64,000 nt of DNA from positions 124,001-188,000 of the forward strand of contig NZ_BJLQ01000002.1 of NCBI RefSeq assembly GCF_006538725.1, written 5' to 3'. The DNA comes from Cellulomonas gelida. GTDB lineage: Bacteria > Actinomycetota > Actinomycetes > Actinomycetales > Cellulomonadaceae. Every line of letters starts with the position of its first letter. Positions within the stretch are counted from its first letter, which is position 1. The notes under the pieces were generated by a model. It saw only the letters and a program-made list of their open reading frames with translations. It made no database searches and was not told where the DNA came from. The position numbers and the translations under genes are program-made. Of the stretch, positions 36,093 to 45,757 are shown piece after piece.

Positions 36093-36209
36093 GCGTGACC
36101 CCTTCCGCTGCCTCGTCGGCGGCCGGAGCACTGCTGCGAGCCGCCGCCGTCTCGTCTCTGCCCGAGTCTGCCCCTTCGGGCCGATGCAAGCGCGGCCGAC
36201 TCACCGTGC

Positions 36210-36215
36210 TATCTT
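36210..36215 (+). promoter_or_regulatory. Likely -10 box of the tRNA-Leu promoter
   Basis: TATCTT in the short AT-rich stretch GCTATCTTTTCTG, 46 nt before the tRNA. No clear -35 was found. Confidence 0.4.
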
Positions 36216-36261
36216 TTCTGCCGCACCACGGGGCGCCTCCGGGCTCCTCGATGGTCCACCT

Positions 36262-36344
36262 GTCCGGGTGGCGGAATGGCAGACGCGCTAGCTTGAGGTG
36301 CTAGTGCCCGTAAGGGCGTGGGGGTTCAAGTCCCCCTCCGGACA
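36262..36344 (+). tRNA. tRNA-Leu (anticodon GAG)
   Basis: Cloverleaf read directly: acceptor GTCCGGG pairs with TCCGGAC (36337-36343). The anticodon stem is CTAGC/GCTAG around loop TTGAGGT, with GAG at 36295-36297, which reads CTC/CTT leucine codons. A long variable arm (GCCC GTAA GGGC) marks it as a class II tRNA. The T arm is GGGGG TTCAAGT CCCCC. CCA is not encoded. Confidence 0.96.
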
Positions 36345-36365
36345 CTCGTTGAGACAGCGAGCATG

Positions 36366-36393
36366 ACGGCTCCGGGCTTCGGCTCGGGGCCGT
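36366..36393. terminator. Bidirectional terminator with TTCG loop
   Basis: ACGGCTCCGGGC - TTCG - GCTCGGGGCCGT: a 12-bp stem with two G-T pairs and a stable TTCG tetraloop. It lies between the tRNA gene and the converging xylosidase gene, so it can end both transcripts. Confidence 0.7.
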
Positions 36394-36435
36394 TCGTGTC
36401 TCTGCCGGCAGTCACGACGTGCCGCGCGTCGGGCG

Positions 36436-39400
36436 TCATGCGTGCACCGTTGCAGCCTTGTCCCCGACGACGGCCGTGGAGGGCACCGGGGCGACGGAGG
36501 CGACGGCCCAGGCCGGCAGGTCGATGTCGATCTCGAGGACGCCCGACTCGGGGACCGGCACGGTCCACCGGCGCAGGTCGTCTGCGATCGCCTTCAGCTC
36601 GGCGGTCTGGGCGCGCGTGAGGTTGAGCGGCTCCCCCATCTGGTGCCATGCCTCCGCGGCGTTGCCGTGCTCCCAGTCGAGCAGCTCGACCTGGAAGACG
36701 GTCCCCGGCTCGAGTCCCGCGACCGTGTGGCGGACCCGCCGGGCCGTGCCGATCTGCTTGTACAGGCGCGCCGCGGCGTACGAGTCGTGCTGCTCGACGC
36801 CGCGCGTGCCCATCTCGGCGGGGTAGTTGAGGAACACCGCGGACACGCGGCCGTCGTCGGACGACCGGGTGATGATGCCCTGCTCGTCCTGGTGCACGAC
36901 ACGGTCGCCCAGGCGGTTCAGCATCGCGACGGCATGGAACGTGGGCTTGTGGATGCCCTGCTCGTTGACGAACCCGAAGCCGCCGTGGAACGGGCCGAGC
37001 CCCGCGCCGCCCTCCTCGAAGATGTCCGTGAACGTCCAGTACGAGATCGAGTCCGCGAGCGCGGCGCCCTTCAGGAACGCGCGCGTGATGTACGTCGCGG
37101 CGAAGAGGGTGTCGTGCGTGCGGTCCCGGCTCGACGGCGAGCTGGACCACTCGGTGATGTGCAGCTCGGCGTCGGGGTACGGGCTCGCCGCGATGAGCTC
37201 CTGCATCAGGCGCAGGTCTTGCTCGGTGGCGTCCACGTGGCGATGGATGGCCGTGAAGCCGCTGCCGGTGCCGTCGGCCGCGTAGTCCGTCGGGTACAGG
37301 TGGGTCGAGAGGAAGTCGACCGGGAGGTCCCGCTCAGCGCAGTAGTCGATGAGCTCGCGGACCCAGACCGGCTGCCAGTCGAGCGCGTCCGGGTCGGGCG
37401 CCCGGCCGGTGGCGAACTCGGCCGCGCGGTCGTAGGTCTCGCCGGCGTAGCGGGCGTCGGGCACGAACACGGACGTCGACGGGCCGCCCACCTTGAGCTG
37501 CGGGTCGATCGCCTTGAGCGCGCGCGCCGTGGCCTCGTAGAGCTCGAAGTACTCGGTGCGGGTGCCGGTCCAGAAGTGGGGCACCAGGTTGGGCTCGTTC
37601 CACACCTCGAACCGCCACTGCCGCACCTCGTTGAGGCCGTACCGCTCGATCCAGTGCCGCACCGTCTCGCTCACAAGGCGGACCCACTCCCCCATGTCGG
37701 TGGGCGGGCTGCAGTGCGCCTTCCACCAGAACAGCGTCTCGGTCTGCGTGGCCAGCTCCCGGGGCATGAACCCCAGCTCGACGAACGGGCGCGCACCCGC
37801 GTCGAGGATCGCGTCGAACACCATGTCCACGTAGCTGAAGGTGATCTGCGCCTCGGGCAGCACCTCCGGCGGGGCGAAGCCGCCGCCGTAGGTGGCGCGG
37901 TAGACGAACATGTCGTCGTGGAACAGGCCGTGGAACCGCACGAAGCGGACCCCCAGCACGTCCACGGCCTCACGGAACTGGGCCTGCCAGTCGGCGCGCA
38001 GCGCCTCGTTGGCGCGGCCCGCGCCCACGCACTGGTTCCACACGTGGTTCAGCGGTGCGTCCGACGGCGTCGCGCCGTCCACTCGCAGCTCGTCGAGAGC
38101 GTGCACTTCCTGCGGCATGGAGATCTCCTCTGGTCCACGCGGTGCCTCCTGGGGTCCGTCCCCGCCAGGCACCTCCCGATGGTGTGCTGACGGCCCGCGG
38201 CCGTCGATGTCGTCGCCGACCCGGAACCAGTCGACGTCCACGTGCCCGCCGGTCTCGGCCGTGGCGTAGCAGAAGATCGCGAACCGGTACCCGGTGAAGT
38301 GGTCGAGGCTGTACTCCATCGCCAGGTCGTCGCCGATCGGCGACCAGGCGGCACCGTCGAGCGAGTGGGCGAACGTGGCGCGGTCGGCGGCGTCCCGGAA
38401 GTCCACGTCCACGCGCAGCAGGACCGTCTCGGCCGTCAGCGGCACGGGAGCGCTGGTGAAGGCGACGCGCCCCTGCCGGTCGGCACGGCGCATCACGAGC
38501 CGCCGGGCGCCCTCGGCCATCTCGACCGCCACGTACCCGTACTTCTGCTGGTACGCGGACAGGCCGGCGACGTCGCCGTCCCGCATCGCGGAGACGTCCA
38601 GCGAGATCGCCGCGGCGCTCGTCGGGCCGCACGTGCGCTGGGTGAGCGTGTTGCGGGCGTCGAGGATGCCCGACGCGATGCTGCCCGTGGTCAGCCGCAG
38701 GTGGCCGGGCCGCTCGGTGAGCGACCAGAACCGGTTGTCCGGGTTGTGGTTCCACTGCCACGACAGCCCGAGGCTCGAGAAGTTCCACGCGTTCTCGTCC
38801 GACGCCGTCAGATCACCGGAGTCGGACGTGTTCCAGTAGCCGGCCGGCGTGGGCTGGTTGTCGAAGTCGTCCGAGACGAGGAGGTCGGTCGCTCCCGCCG
38901 ACGGCGCCCCCGCGGAGACCGTCATGGCGTCGAGCGCGTAGACCGGCCACCCGTCCTCGTCCCAGGTCACGCGCGCGAGCTGCGGTGAGCGCCCGAGCGG
39001 CCCCTCGTCCTGGAAGAGCATGGCGTACCACTGCCCGCCAGCCGCCTGCACGACGCCCCCCTGAGCGACGCCGTCGCCCTGGCGTCCCTCGACCGACACC
39101 GCCTGGCTGAGCACCACCCTGCCCTCCCAGCTGCCGCCCTGGGACTGTGGCGTCAAGGACGTCGACCGCCACACGACCTGCTGGCGGAGCCCGTCCGTCG
39201 GCCACTCGATCATGAAGACGTAGTAGTGGTCGCCGACCTTGTAGGCGTGCGCACCCTCGGCGCTCAGCCCGCTGGTCTGGTCGACGTCGGCGTCCTCGAC
39301 GAGCCGTGTCGCCGGGCCGTCCCAGACGAAGGTTCCTGAGTCGTCCCGGCCGAGCCGGCGCAGGTCGATCACTCCGCTGCCGTAGACGAGGTAGGCGTCC

Positions 39401-39822
39401 TCGTCGTCGAACAGGAGCGACTGGTCGTGCGCGTAGCCGTCGAGGACCGACCTCGTCCACGGCCCGTGCTCGATGCTCGGCGTCGCGTAGACGTACGTCT
39501 TCTGGGTGGTCAGGCTGCCGACCGAGACGTAGAACGTGCCCTCGTGGTACCGGATGCTCGCGGCCCAGGTGCCCTGCCCGTAGGCGTTCTCCCCGTTCCG
39601 CAGAGCAAGCGCGTCCGTGTCGTCGAGGATCGGGCCGGTGTAGCCGACGATCGACCAGTGCACCAGGTCGCTCGAGCGCAGGATCGGCACGCTCGGCGCG
39701 AAGTACATGGTGGTGCTGACCATGTAGTAGTGCCGACCGTCGTGGACGACGTCCGGGTCGGGGACGTCCGCGAAGATGACCGGGTTCGCGATGGTCAGCG
39801 CCCGGTCGCCACGTCCCGTCAA
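36436..39822 (-). CDS. GH43 xylosidase/arabinofuranosidase joined in frame to a GH39 beta-xylosidase
   Basis: One 1128-codon frame holding two glycosidases. Residues 1-540 are GH43: [13 protein letters not shown] (base Asp), [12 protein letters not shown] (second Asp), [10 protein letters not shown] (acid Glu), then a concanavalin-like C-terminal domain ending about [13 protein letters not shown]. Residues 569-1128 are GH39: EVWNEPN (acid/base, Glu175 counted from Met569) and [10 protein letters not shown] (nucleophile, Glu323 from Met569). The 28-residue joint has no domain character and holds AGAGGAG six bases before ATG(569). So the second enzyme may also be made separately (560 residues, start 38118). 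The TTG start overlaps the GH51 stop (TTGA), implying coupling. No signal peptide, so it acts on imported xylo-oligosaccharides. Confidence 0.9.
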   Translation of the reverse strand: MTGRGDRALTIANPVIFADVPDPDVVHDGRHYYMVSTTMYFAPSVPILRSSDLVHWSIVGYTGPILDDTDALALRNGENAYGQGTWAASIRYHEGTFYVSVGSLTTQKTYVYATPSIEHGPWTRSVLDGYAHDQSLLFDDEDAYLVYGSGVIDLRRLGRDDSGTFVWDGPATRLVEDADVDQTSGLSAEGAHAYKVGDHYYVFMIEWPTDGLRQQVVWRSTSLTPQSQGGSWEGRVVLSQAVSVEGRQGDGVAQGGVVQAAGGQWYAMLFQDEGPLGRSPQLARVTWDEDGWPVYALDAMTVSAGAPSAGATDLLVSDDFDNQPTPAGYWNTSDSGDLTASDENAWNFSSLGLSWQWNHNPDNRFWSLTERPGHLRLTTGSIASGILDARNTLTQRTCGPTSAAAISLDVSAMRDGDVAGLSAYQQKYGYVAVEMAEGARRLVMRRADRQGRVAFTSAPVPLTAETVLLRVDVDFRDAADRATFAHSLDGAAWSPIGDDLAMEYSLDHFTGYRFAIFCYATAETGGHVDVDWFRVGDDIDGRGPSAHHREVPGGDGPQEAPRGPEEISMPQEVHALDELRVDGATPSDAPLNHVWNQCVGAGRANEALRADWQAQFREAVDVLGVRFVRFHGLFHDDMFVYRATYGGGFAPPEVLPEAQITFSYVDMVFDAILDAGARPFVELGFMPRELATQTETLFWWKAHCSPPTDMGEWVRLVSETVRHWIERYGLNEVRQWRFEVWNEPNLVPHFWTGTRTEYFELYEATARALKAIDPQLKVGGPSTSVFVPDARYAGETYDRAAEFATGRAPDPDALDWQPVWVRELIDYCAERDLPVDFLSTHLYPTDYAADGTGSGFTAIHRHVDATEQDLRLMQELIAASPYPDAELHITEWSSSPSSRDRTHDTLFAATYITRAFLKGAALADSISYWTFTDIFEEGGAGLGPFHGGFGFVNEQGIHKPTFHAVAMLNRLGDRVVHQDEQGIITRSSDDGRVSAVFLNYPAEMGTRGVEQHDSYAAARLYKQIGTARRVRHTVAGLEPGTVFQVELLDWEHGNAAEAWHQMGEPLNLTRAQTAELKAIADDLRRWTVPVPESGVLEIDIDLPAWAVASVAPVPSTAVVGDKAATVHA
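38119..38131 (-). promoter_or_regulatory. Internal ribosome-binding site before the GH39 part
   Basis: AGAGGAG (minus strand, 38131-38125) is six bases upstream of an in-frame ATG at 38118 that matches the expected N-terminus of a stand-alone GH39 enzyme. Confidence 0.7.
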
Positions 39823-41390
39823 CGCAGGCCCAGACTGACGGTGACGTAGGAGTGGGCGGGGAGGTCGACCTCGAGCCCGCGCGCGTGGGGCCGCACACCG
39901 TGGTGCGCGGTGGGCGCGACGGCGTCGAGATGCTCCGGCGTGTTGTGCGCGTCCAGGACGGGTGCGGTCAGCACGCGCGCCTCGTACCCGACGACGTCGC
40001 GGCCGCGCAGGTCGAGCACGACCGTGCGGTCGGCGTCGATGTCGAGGTTCGACAACGAGACCAGCGCGGTGTCGCCCTTGACCGAGGCGGACGCCGACAC
40101 CAGCGGGAGCTCGGTCCCGTCGGCGGTCCGCGTCGGCACGCCCCGCAGGTGCACGGCGAGCGCGGCGGCGTCATGGTGCCCGACGTTCATCGCGAACACG
40201 TGGTACGTCGGGGTGAGCACCAGCGCGCCCGTGTCGGGATCCGTCAGGACCATGGCCTGCAGCACGTTGACGGTCTGCGCGACGTTCGCCATCACGACCC
40301 GCTCGGCGTGCCGGTGGAACGCGTCGAAGTGCACCGACGCGACCAGCGCGTCGCGCAGCGTGTTCTGCTGGTACAGGAAGCCCGGGTTGGTGCCCTGCTC
40401 CACGTTCCACCAGGTGCCCCACTCGTCGACGACCAGGCCCACCTTGCGGTGGGGGTCGTAGCGGTCCATCACCGTCGAGTGGCGAGTGAGCAGCTCATCC
40501 ATGCGGCGGGCCCGGGCCATCGTCGTGTACCACTCGTCGGTGCTGAACCCGGTGGCGTCGCCCTTGTCCGCCCACGAGCCCGACATCGTGTAGTAGTGCA
40601 GCGACACGGCCTGGAACGGCCGGGCGGGCTCGGCCGGGTCTGCCGCCAGGTCGTCGAACGAACGCATCAAGGTCTCGGTCCAGTGCAGGTCCGCCTCGTT
40701 CGCGCCGGCCGCGACCCGGTACAGGGCGTTGCCCCCGTGGTTGCGCGAGTAGGTGGCGTAGTGCCGGGCCAACGACGCGAACTGCTCCGCACGCAGGTTC
40801 CCGCCGCACCCCCACGCCTCGTTCCCCAATCCCCAGAACGGCACGCGCCACGGCTCGTCGCGCCCGTTCGCGCGGCGCAGCGCCGCCATCGGCGAGTCGT
40901 CCGCCCGGGTCAGGTACTCGACCCAGTCCGACATCTCGGCCACGCTGCCGGACCCGACGTTCCCCGACACGTACGGGTCCGCCCCGAGCAGCTCGCACAG
41001 GTCCATGAACTCGTGGGTGCCGAACGCGTTGTCCTCGACGACGTCGCCCCAGTGCGAGTTGACCATCCTGGGCCGCTGGTCGCGCGGGCCGACCCCGTCG
41101 CGCCAGTGGTAGTCGTCGGCGAAGCAGCCGCCCGGCCAGCGCAGGTTCGGGATCCGCAGGTCGCGCAGGGCCGCGACGACGTCGGACCGGATGCCCCGCA
41201 CGTGCGGGACGGGCGAGTCCTCTCCGACCCAGAACCCGCCGTAGATGCACCGGCCCAGATGCTCCGCGAAGTGCCCGTACACGTGCCGGCTGATCGTCGC
41301 ACCGGGCAGGTCGAGATCGATGATCGCTGTCGTGGTGGTCGTCGTCTCGCGGACTGCCGTGGAGGCAGGCGGAGGCACAGGGGTGCTCAC
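39819..41390 (-). CDS. GH51 alpha-L-arabinofuranosidase
   Basis: Retaining glycosidase that removes arabinose side chains from arabinoxylan or arabinan oligosaccharides. 523 residues. A short Thr-rich N-terminus leads into [26 protein letters not shown], the GH51 signature. The acid/base is Glu191 in GLGNEAWG and the nucleophile Glu323 in [11 protein letters not shown] beta-sandwich C-terminal domain follows from about residue 400. No signal peptide, so it is cytosolic. GTG at 41390 has AAAGGAGA upstream. It is co-directional with lacI (65 nt before) and overlaps the next gene. Confidence 0.95.
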   Translation of the reverse strand: MSTPVPPPASTAVRETTTTTTAIIDLDLPGATISRHVYGHFAEHLGRCIYGGFWVGEDSPVPHVRGIRSDVVAALRDLRIPNLRWPGGCFADDYHWRDGVGPRDQRPRMVNSHWGDVVEDNAFGTHEFMDLCELLGADPYVSGNVGSGSVAEMSDWVEYLTRADDSPMAALRRANGRDEPWRVPFWGLGNEAWGCGGNLRAEQFASLARHYATYSRNHGGNALYRVAAGANEADLHWTETLMRSFDDLAADPAEPARPFQAVSLHYYTMSGSWADKGDATGFSTDEWYTTMARARRMDELLTRHSTVMDRYDPHRKVGLVVDEWGTWWNVEQGTNPGFLYQQNTLRDALVASVHFDAFHRHAERVVMANVAQTVNVLQAMVLTDPDTGALVLTPTYHVFAMNVGHHDAAALAVHLRGVPTRTADGTELPLVSASASVKGDTALVSLSNLDIDADRTVVLDLRGRDVVGYEARVLTAPVLDAHNTPEHLDAVAPTAHHGVRPHARGLEVDLPAHSYVTVSLGLR

Positions 41391-41455
41391 GAGGGTGGTC
41401 TCCTTTGACCGGGTAGCGACGTGGGTGACGCGACGAGCAGCTCGCTCGGGTGTGG

Positions 41456-42460
41456 CTAGGCGTCGCCGCGAGTGGATCCACGCACGACGAGGCGGACGGG
41501 TGCGACGACGTGCTCGGCAGGGCCGGTCCAGCCCGACATCTGGCGGTGCAGCAGTCCGACCGCCGCCTCGGCCACGCCCTCGTGGTTGGCGTCGACCGAC
41601 GTGATGCCCGGAGGGACGAAGCGCGACATGTCGAGGTTGTCGAACCCGGCGAGCTGGACGTCGTCGGGCACACGGAGCCCGGCGTCCGCCAGGGCGGACA
41701 GGGCTCCGAGCGCGACCATGTCGGTGACGGCGAAGACCCCGTCGAACGGCAGCCCCGAGGCGATGACCTCGAGCATCGCGTCGCGACCACCGAGAGCCGT
41801 GTAGTCGCTCACGGGCACGACGTAGGCCGGGTCGGGGGCGAGCCCGGCCTCGCTGCACGCGTGCTCCCACCCGACTCGGCGGTCCGTCGTCATCATGTGC
41901 GCGGCGTCGAACGAGCATCCGAGCGCCAGGATGCGGCGCGATCCACGCTCGATCATGTGCGCCGTGGCGAGGCGGGCACCCGACTCGTTCGCCAGGCGCA
42001 CGTGGTTGAGGTGGTCGGGGACGTCGCGCTCGCCCAGCAGCACGATCGGCTTGGCGGTGCGCACCCGCCCCAACTGCTCCAGGTCGAGACCGGCGATGGA
42101 CAGCAGGACACCGTCGTAGATCTGGAGCCGCGCGACGGTCAGCGCCTCCATCTCCTGCTGCGCGTTGGCGCTCGTCCGTTCGAGGACGAGGTGACGTCCC
42201 TGCGCCTCGATCAGCGGGGCGACCTGGTCGGCGAGCTCGCCGAAGTAGTCATGGAAGCTCGGGACGACGAAGGCGACGGTGTCGGTCCGTCCGGCCCGCA
42301 GGTGCCGGGCCGTCAGGTTGACCTCGTACCCGAGGGACTCGACGGCCGCCATGACACGGGCGCGCGTCGGCTCGCCGACGGGAAGGCGCTCGTTCAGGAC
42401 GTTCGACACCGTCATCACCGAGACGCCGGCGGCGCGAGCCACGTCGGCCATCCTCACCAC
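41456..42460 (-). CDS. LacI-family transcriptional regulator
   Basis: DNA-binding sugar sensor, 334 residues. The N-terminal helix-turn-helix and hinge are [21 protein letters not shown] and [27 protein letters not shown] periplasmic-binding-protein-like sensor domain follows ([36 protein letters not shown]). Start GTG at 42460 is chosen for AAGGAGA at the right distance; GTG at 42457 or ATG at 42451 are also possible. It is first in the lacI-GH51-GH43/39 unit, so it probably represses itself and the divergent transport operon until a xylo- or arabino-oligosaccharide binds. Confidence 0.95.
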   Translation of the reverse strand: MVRMADVARAAGVSVMTVSNVLNERLPVGEPTRARVMAAVESLGYEVNLTARHLRAGRTDTVAFVVPSFHDYFGELADQVAPLIEAQGRHLVLERTSANAQQEMEALTVARLQIYDGVLLSIAGLDLEQLGRVRTAKPIVLLGERDVPDHLNHVRLANESGARLATAHMIERGSRRILALGCSFDAAHMMTTDRRVGWEHACSEAGLAPDPAYVVPVSDYTALGGRDAMLEVIASGLPFDGVFAVTDMVALGALSALADAGLRVPDDVQLAGFDNLDMSRFVPPGITSVDANHEGVAEAAVGLLHRQMSGWTGPAEHVVAPVRLVVRGSTRGDA

Positions 42461-42540
42461 GGGGGTCTCCTTCCCGCGACGTCGTGCCGGTCCGGCGCTC
42501 GTCGGGCTGCGGGCCCCGGCCACACCGCCGGAGCGCGCTC

Positions 42541-42568
42541 AATATATCGATACAACGCCAGACGGCAA
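42541..42568 (-). promoter_or_regulatory. lacI promoter with overlapping operator
   Basis: Minus strand: -35 TTGCCG (42568-42563), 16-nt spacer, -10 TATATT (42546-42541). The near-palindrome TATATCGATACA (42543-42554, core TATCGATA centred on CG) overlaps the -10 box. This is the usual shape and place of a LacI-family operator, so autoregulation is likely. Confidence 0.65.
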
Positions 42569-42752
42569 GACCCACTTCACCGGAACCAGCAGGCGATACT
42601 TTCGGTGCACCTCCCTCGACAGACACGCGCCTCGCCTGGCCGCGGGCACGCCGGGACGCAAGTGCCGAGGTCGCAGCGCGTCCCAGGTGGTCCGCCTGCC
42701 GCCCCAGGCGGCTCCCGAAAGTGGCCGTGATCATATCGAGACTTGCGGGGGC

Positions 42753-42791
42753 TTGACGGCTCGCGAGGGGCGTCTCTACTTTAACGCTAAA
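42753..42791 (+). promoter_or_regulatory. Promoter and operator of the sugar-transport operon
   Basis: -35 TTGACG (42753-42758), 18-nt spacer, -10 TACTTT (42777-42782). The imperfect palindrome TTTAACGCTAAA (42780-42791), centred on CG, overlaps the -10 box and expected start point, as for a LacI-type repressor site. The rest of 42461-42886 carries the lacI promoter, a separated inverted pair ACTTTCGG/CCGAAAGT and the leader of the binding-protein gene. Confidence 0.65.
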
Positions 42792-42886
42792 ATCCCGCCG
42801 GGATAAGGACGCGACGACTCAACGCGTCCGATGTGCACGGGTTCCAGTCAACGTCGACCGGAACTGTTCTCAAGGGAGAGACCTCG

Positions 42887-44602
42887 GTGCGTACCTCACG
42901 AACGAAGTTGTCAGCTCTTGCCCTGGTGGTGGGCGTGTCCGTGGGACTCGTCGGATGTACCGCCGACGACGGCCCCGAAGAGGGCCCCACGACGGCCGCC
43001 GTGATCCCCGAGGGGGATCTCGCGGACAAGTCGGGAACGCTGACCCCCAGCAACCCGACGACCCTCACGACCTGGATCACGACGGCCTCCCAGGCCCCGG
43101 CCGCCGACAACAAGATCACCAAGCTGCTCAAGGAGAAGCTCGGTGTCACGCTGGAGTACGAGATCGTGACTCCCGACAACGTGGACCAGAAGATCGGTGT
43201 CATGCTCGCGGGCGGCCAGTACCCCGACCTCGTCGGGACGACGGACCTGAAGATGCGTCTCCTCGAGGGCGGCGCTCTCCTGCGACTGGACGACATGCTG
43301 GCCACCGGGGACTACCCGAACCTCGCCACGCACGTCGAGGACGACATCAAGAAGATGAGCTACTCGGGTGAGGAGGTGGACCCCGGGCTGTACATCTTCC
43401 CGAACTACAACCGCTTCTACGGCGAGGTCACGGGCGGCACCTACTACGGCCCCGCGTTCTGGATCCAGAAGCGTGTGCTCGAGGACGCCGGGTGGCCGGA
43501 CCTCAGCAACATGACGCTCGACCGCTACTTCCAGCTCATCGCGGACTACCAGGCGAAGAACCCCCAGACCGAGGGCGCCCCGACCGTGGGCTTCGAGGTC
43601 CTGGCGTCGACCGGCCGTGAGTGGGGCATGACGAACCCGCCGGCGCTCCTGGCGGGCTCCCCGAACAACGGTGGCGTCATCGTCGACGACAGCAACAACG
43701 CGGAGATCTACGCCGACAAGGACATCGCGAAGGACTTCTACAAGGTCCTCAACGAGCAGTACGCCGCGGGTCTCGTGGACCGCGAGTCCTTCACCCTGAC
43801 GTTCGACCAGTACGTCGCGAAGCTGGCCACCGGCGCCGTCCTCGGCATGCACGACCAGGGCTGGGACTTCCAGACCGCGACCGACTCGCTGCGCAGCGCC
43901 GGCAAGGACCAGTACACCTACGTGCCCCTCATGCCCGTCTACGACGGTGCTGAGCCCTGGTACGCCGACCGCCCCGTCATGAACACCAACCAGGGCTTCG
44001 GCATCTCCGTCTCCAGCAAGCAGCCGGAGAAGGCGCTGAAGTTCCTCGACCTGATGCTCAGCGAGCCCTGGCAGAAGACGCTCTCCTGGGGCATCGAGGG
44101 CGAGGACTACCAGATCGGCGACGACGGCCTGTTCACGCGCACGGAGGAGCAGCGGGCCAACGCCCGCGACCTCACCTGGCGGGCGTCCAACCGTCTCGAG
44201 GCGCTGCTCGACGTCCTGCCCAAGCACAACGGCCAGTTCTCCGACGGCAACGCCTACAGCCCCGACGACCAGCCCGCCGAGTTCTTCGCGACGCTGACCG
44301 ACTACGACCGTAACGTCATGGAGAAGTACGGCAAGAAGACCTGGCTCGAGTTCATGAACCCGCAGCCGGAGAACCCGAAGTACTACCCGGCGTGGAACAT
44401 CACGCTCTCCGACGACGCCAACCAGGTCAACCAGCAGCTGACCGACGCCAACGTGCAGAACCTGCCGAAGATCATCGCCGGTGCCCCTGGCGACTTCGAG
44501 GCGAGCTGGAAGGCCTACGTCGACACCATCAAGAAGATCGACGTCAAGGTGTACGAGGACGCGATCAACGCCGGCATCCAGGAGCGTCTCGCCAACTGGT
44601 GA
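42887..44602 (+). CDS. Extracellular sugar-binding lipoprotein (LplA-like)
   Basis: Substrate receptor of a carbohydrate ABC importer, 571 residues. The signal peptide ends in lipobox LVGC (cysteine about residue 23). A Thr/Asp-rich spacer and the two-lobe binding domain follow (TTWITTASQAPAADNKITKLLKEKLGVTLEYEIV; VMLAGGQYPDLVGTTDL; NQGFGISVSSKQPEKALKFLDLMLSEPWQK). Length and pattern fit the long LplA/YtcQ type rather than the shorter MalE type. GGGAGA precedes the GTG start. Context points to xylo- or arabinoxylo-oligosaccharides as ligand. A strong hairpin follows the gene. Confidence 0.93.
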   Translation: MRTSRTKLSALALVVGVSVGLVGCTADDGPEEGPTTAAVIPEGDLADKSGTLTPSNPTTLTTWITTASQAPAADNKITKLLKEKLGVTLEYEIVTPDNVDQKIGVMLAGGQYPDLVGTTDLKMRLLEGGALLRLDDMLATGDYPNLATHVEDDIKKMSYSGEEVDPGLYIFPNYNRFYGEVTGGTYYGPAFWIQKRVLEDAGWPDLSNMTLDRYFQLIADYQAKNPQTEGAPTVGFEVLASTGREWGMTNPPALLAGSPNNGGVIVDDSNNAEIYADKDIAKDFYKVLNEQYAAGLVDRESFTLTFDQYVAKLATGAVLGMHDQGWDFQTATDSLRSAGKDQYTYVPLMPVYDGAEPWYADRPVMNTNQGFGISVSSKQPEKALKFLDLMLSEPWQKTLSWGIEGEDYQIGDDGLFTRTEEQRANARDLTWRASNRLEALLDVLPKHNGQFSDGNAYSPDDQPAEFFATLTDYDRNVMEKYGKKTWLEFMNPQPENPKYYPAWNITLSDDANQVNQQLTDANVQNLPKIIAGAPGDFEASWKAYVDTIKKIDVKVYEDAINAGIQERLANW

Positions 44603-44615
44603 CAGTCCGCAAGCG

Positions 44616-44649
44616 GTCGTGGTGGGGGGCACGGGCCCCCCACCACGAC
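44616..44649 (+). terminator. Intra-operon hairpin after the binding-protein gene
   Basis: A perfect 15-bp stem (GTCGTGGTGGGGGGC / GCCCCCCACCACGAC) with a 4-nt ACGG loop, 13 nt after the stop codon, and no T-run. Likely a partial terminator or mRNA-stabilising structure that keeps receptor levels above permease levels, as in many binding-protein operons. Confidence 0.6.
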
Positions 44650-44695
44650 ACGTTCTCGAGGACCACCCACTGCTTCTGACGACGAGGTTGGACAG

Positions 44696-45748
44696 ATGAC
44701 GGACGCACCGGTGAGGAACCTGATGACCGCCCCCGGGCCCGAGCCGGCCGCGGAGCCTGCGAGCAGCTCACGGGCTCAACGCCGCAAGGCCCGGACGCGG
44801 GCACCCAAGGAGCCGAAGCGCAAGATCACGTGGGACAGGATCAAGGCGCAGCGGGTGCTGCTCCTCATGGCCGTCCCGCTGCTGATGTACCAGATCCTGT
44901 TCAAGTACGTCCCCGTCTACGGCTGGGCGATCGCCTTCCAGGACTACAAGCCGGGTCGCGGCAACATCTGGAACCAGGAGTGGGTGGGCTTCGAGAACTT
45001 CGTCGACCTGTTCACCGGTGTCAACGGTGAACGGTTCCGCCGGGTCGTGGTCAACACGCTGGGACAGTCCGTCCTGACCCTGGTCGTCGGGACCCTGGGG
45101 GCCATCGTCCTGGCGCTGCTGCTGAACGAGGTCAAGAACGCCCCGTTCAAGCGGATCATGCAGAACATCACGTACATGCCCCACTTCCTCAGCTGGGTCA
45201 TCGTGGCGAGCCTGGCGTCGGTGGCGCTCTCCCTGCCCTCCTCCGGCGGGTTCATCAACCAGGGCCTCATGACCCTGGGCATCGTCCAGGAGCCGATCCT
45301 GTTCCTGACCGAGCCGAACCACTTCTGGGGCATCGTCGCCGGGACCAGCCTGTGGAAGGAGCTGGGCTGGAACACGATCCTCTACCTGGCCGCGATCACC
45401 GCGATCGACCCGAGCCTGTACGAGGCCGCCGAGGTCGACGGAGCGGGCCGCTACCGCAAGATGTGGAACATCACGCTCCCGGGCATCAGGCCCACGATCG
45501 TCGTGCTGCTCATCATCAACAGCGGCTGGATCCTGTCCACCAACTTCGAGCTGCCGTACTTCCTGGGCAACGGCCTGATCTCCGAGACGGCCGAGACCAT
45601 CGACGTCTTCGTCCTGCGCTACGGCTACCAGCTCGGCAACTACTCCCTCGCCGTCGTCGCGGGCATCTTCAAGACCGTCGTCGCCATCATCTTGGTGGGC
45701 TCGGCGAACATGGCGGCCAAGCGCCTCAACCAAGAGACCCTGGTCTAG
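44696..45748 (+). CDS. Sugar ABC transporter permease (LplB-like)
   Basis: First membrane subunit of the importer, 350 residues. A basic N-terminal cytosolic tail (about 45 residues), six helices (starting VLLLMAVPLLMYQILFKYVPVYGWAIAF), and the ATPase-docking EAA loop YEAAEVDGAGRYRKMWNITLPGI. This N-terminal pattern (YxPxYGxxIAFxDY) is typical of LplB/YtcP partners of long binding proteins. It starts 93 nt after the binding-protein gene and 9 nt before the next permease gene. No ATPase gene is nearby. Confidence 0.94.
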   Translation: MTDAPVRNLMTAPGPEPAAEPASSSRAQRRKARTRAPKEPKRKITWDRIKAQRVLLLMAVPLLMYQILFKYVPVYGWAIAFQDYKPGRGNIWNQEWVGFENFVDLFTGVNGERFRRVVVNTLGQSVLTLVVGTLGAIVLALLLNEVKNAPFKRIMQNITYMPHFLSWVIVASLASVALSLPSSGGFINQGLMTLGIVQEPILFLTEPNHFWGIVAGTSLWKELGWNTILYLAAITAIDPSLYEAAEVDGAGRYRKMWNITLPGIRPTIVVLLIINSGWILSTNFELPYFLGNGLISETAETIDVFVLRYGYQLGNYSLAVVAGIFKTVVAIILVGSANMAAKRLNQETLV

Positions 45749-45757
45749 GAGGACGTC

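Noticed and set aside
36262..36344. tRNA-Leu as an attachment site of an integrated element next to the xylan locus
   Set aside because: No integrase gene and no visible second copy of the tRNA 3' end within the window; composition of the locus matches the genome.
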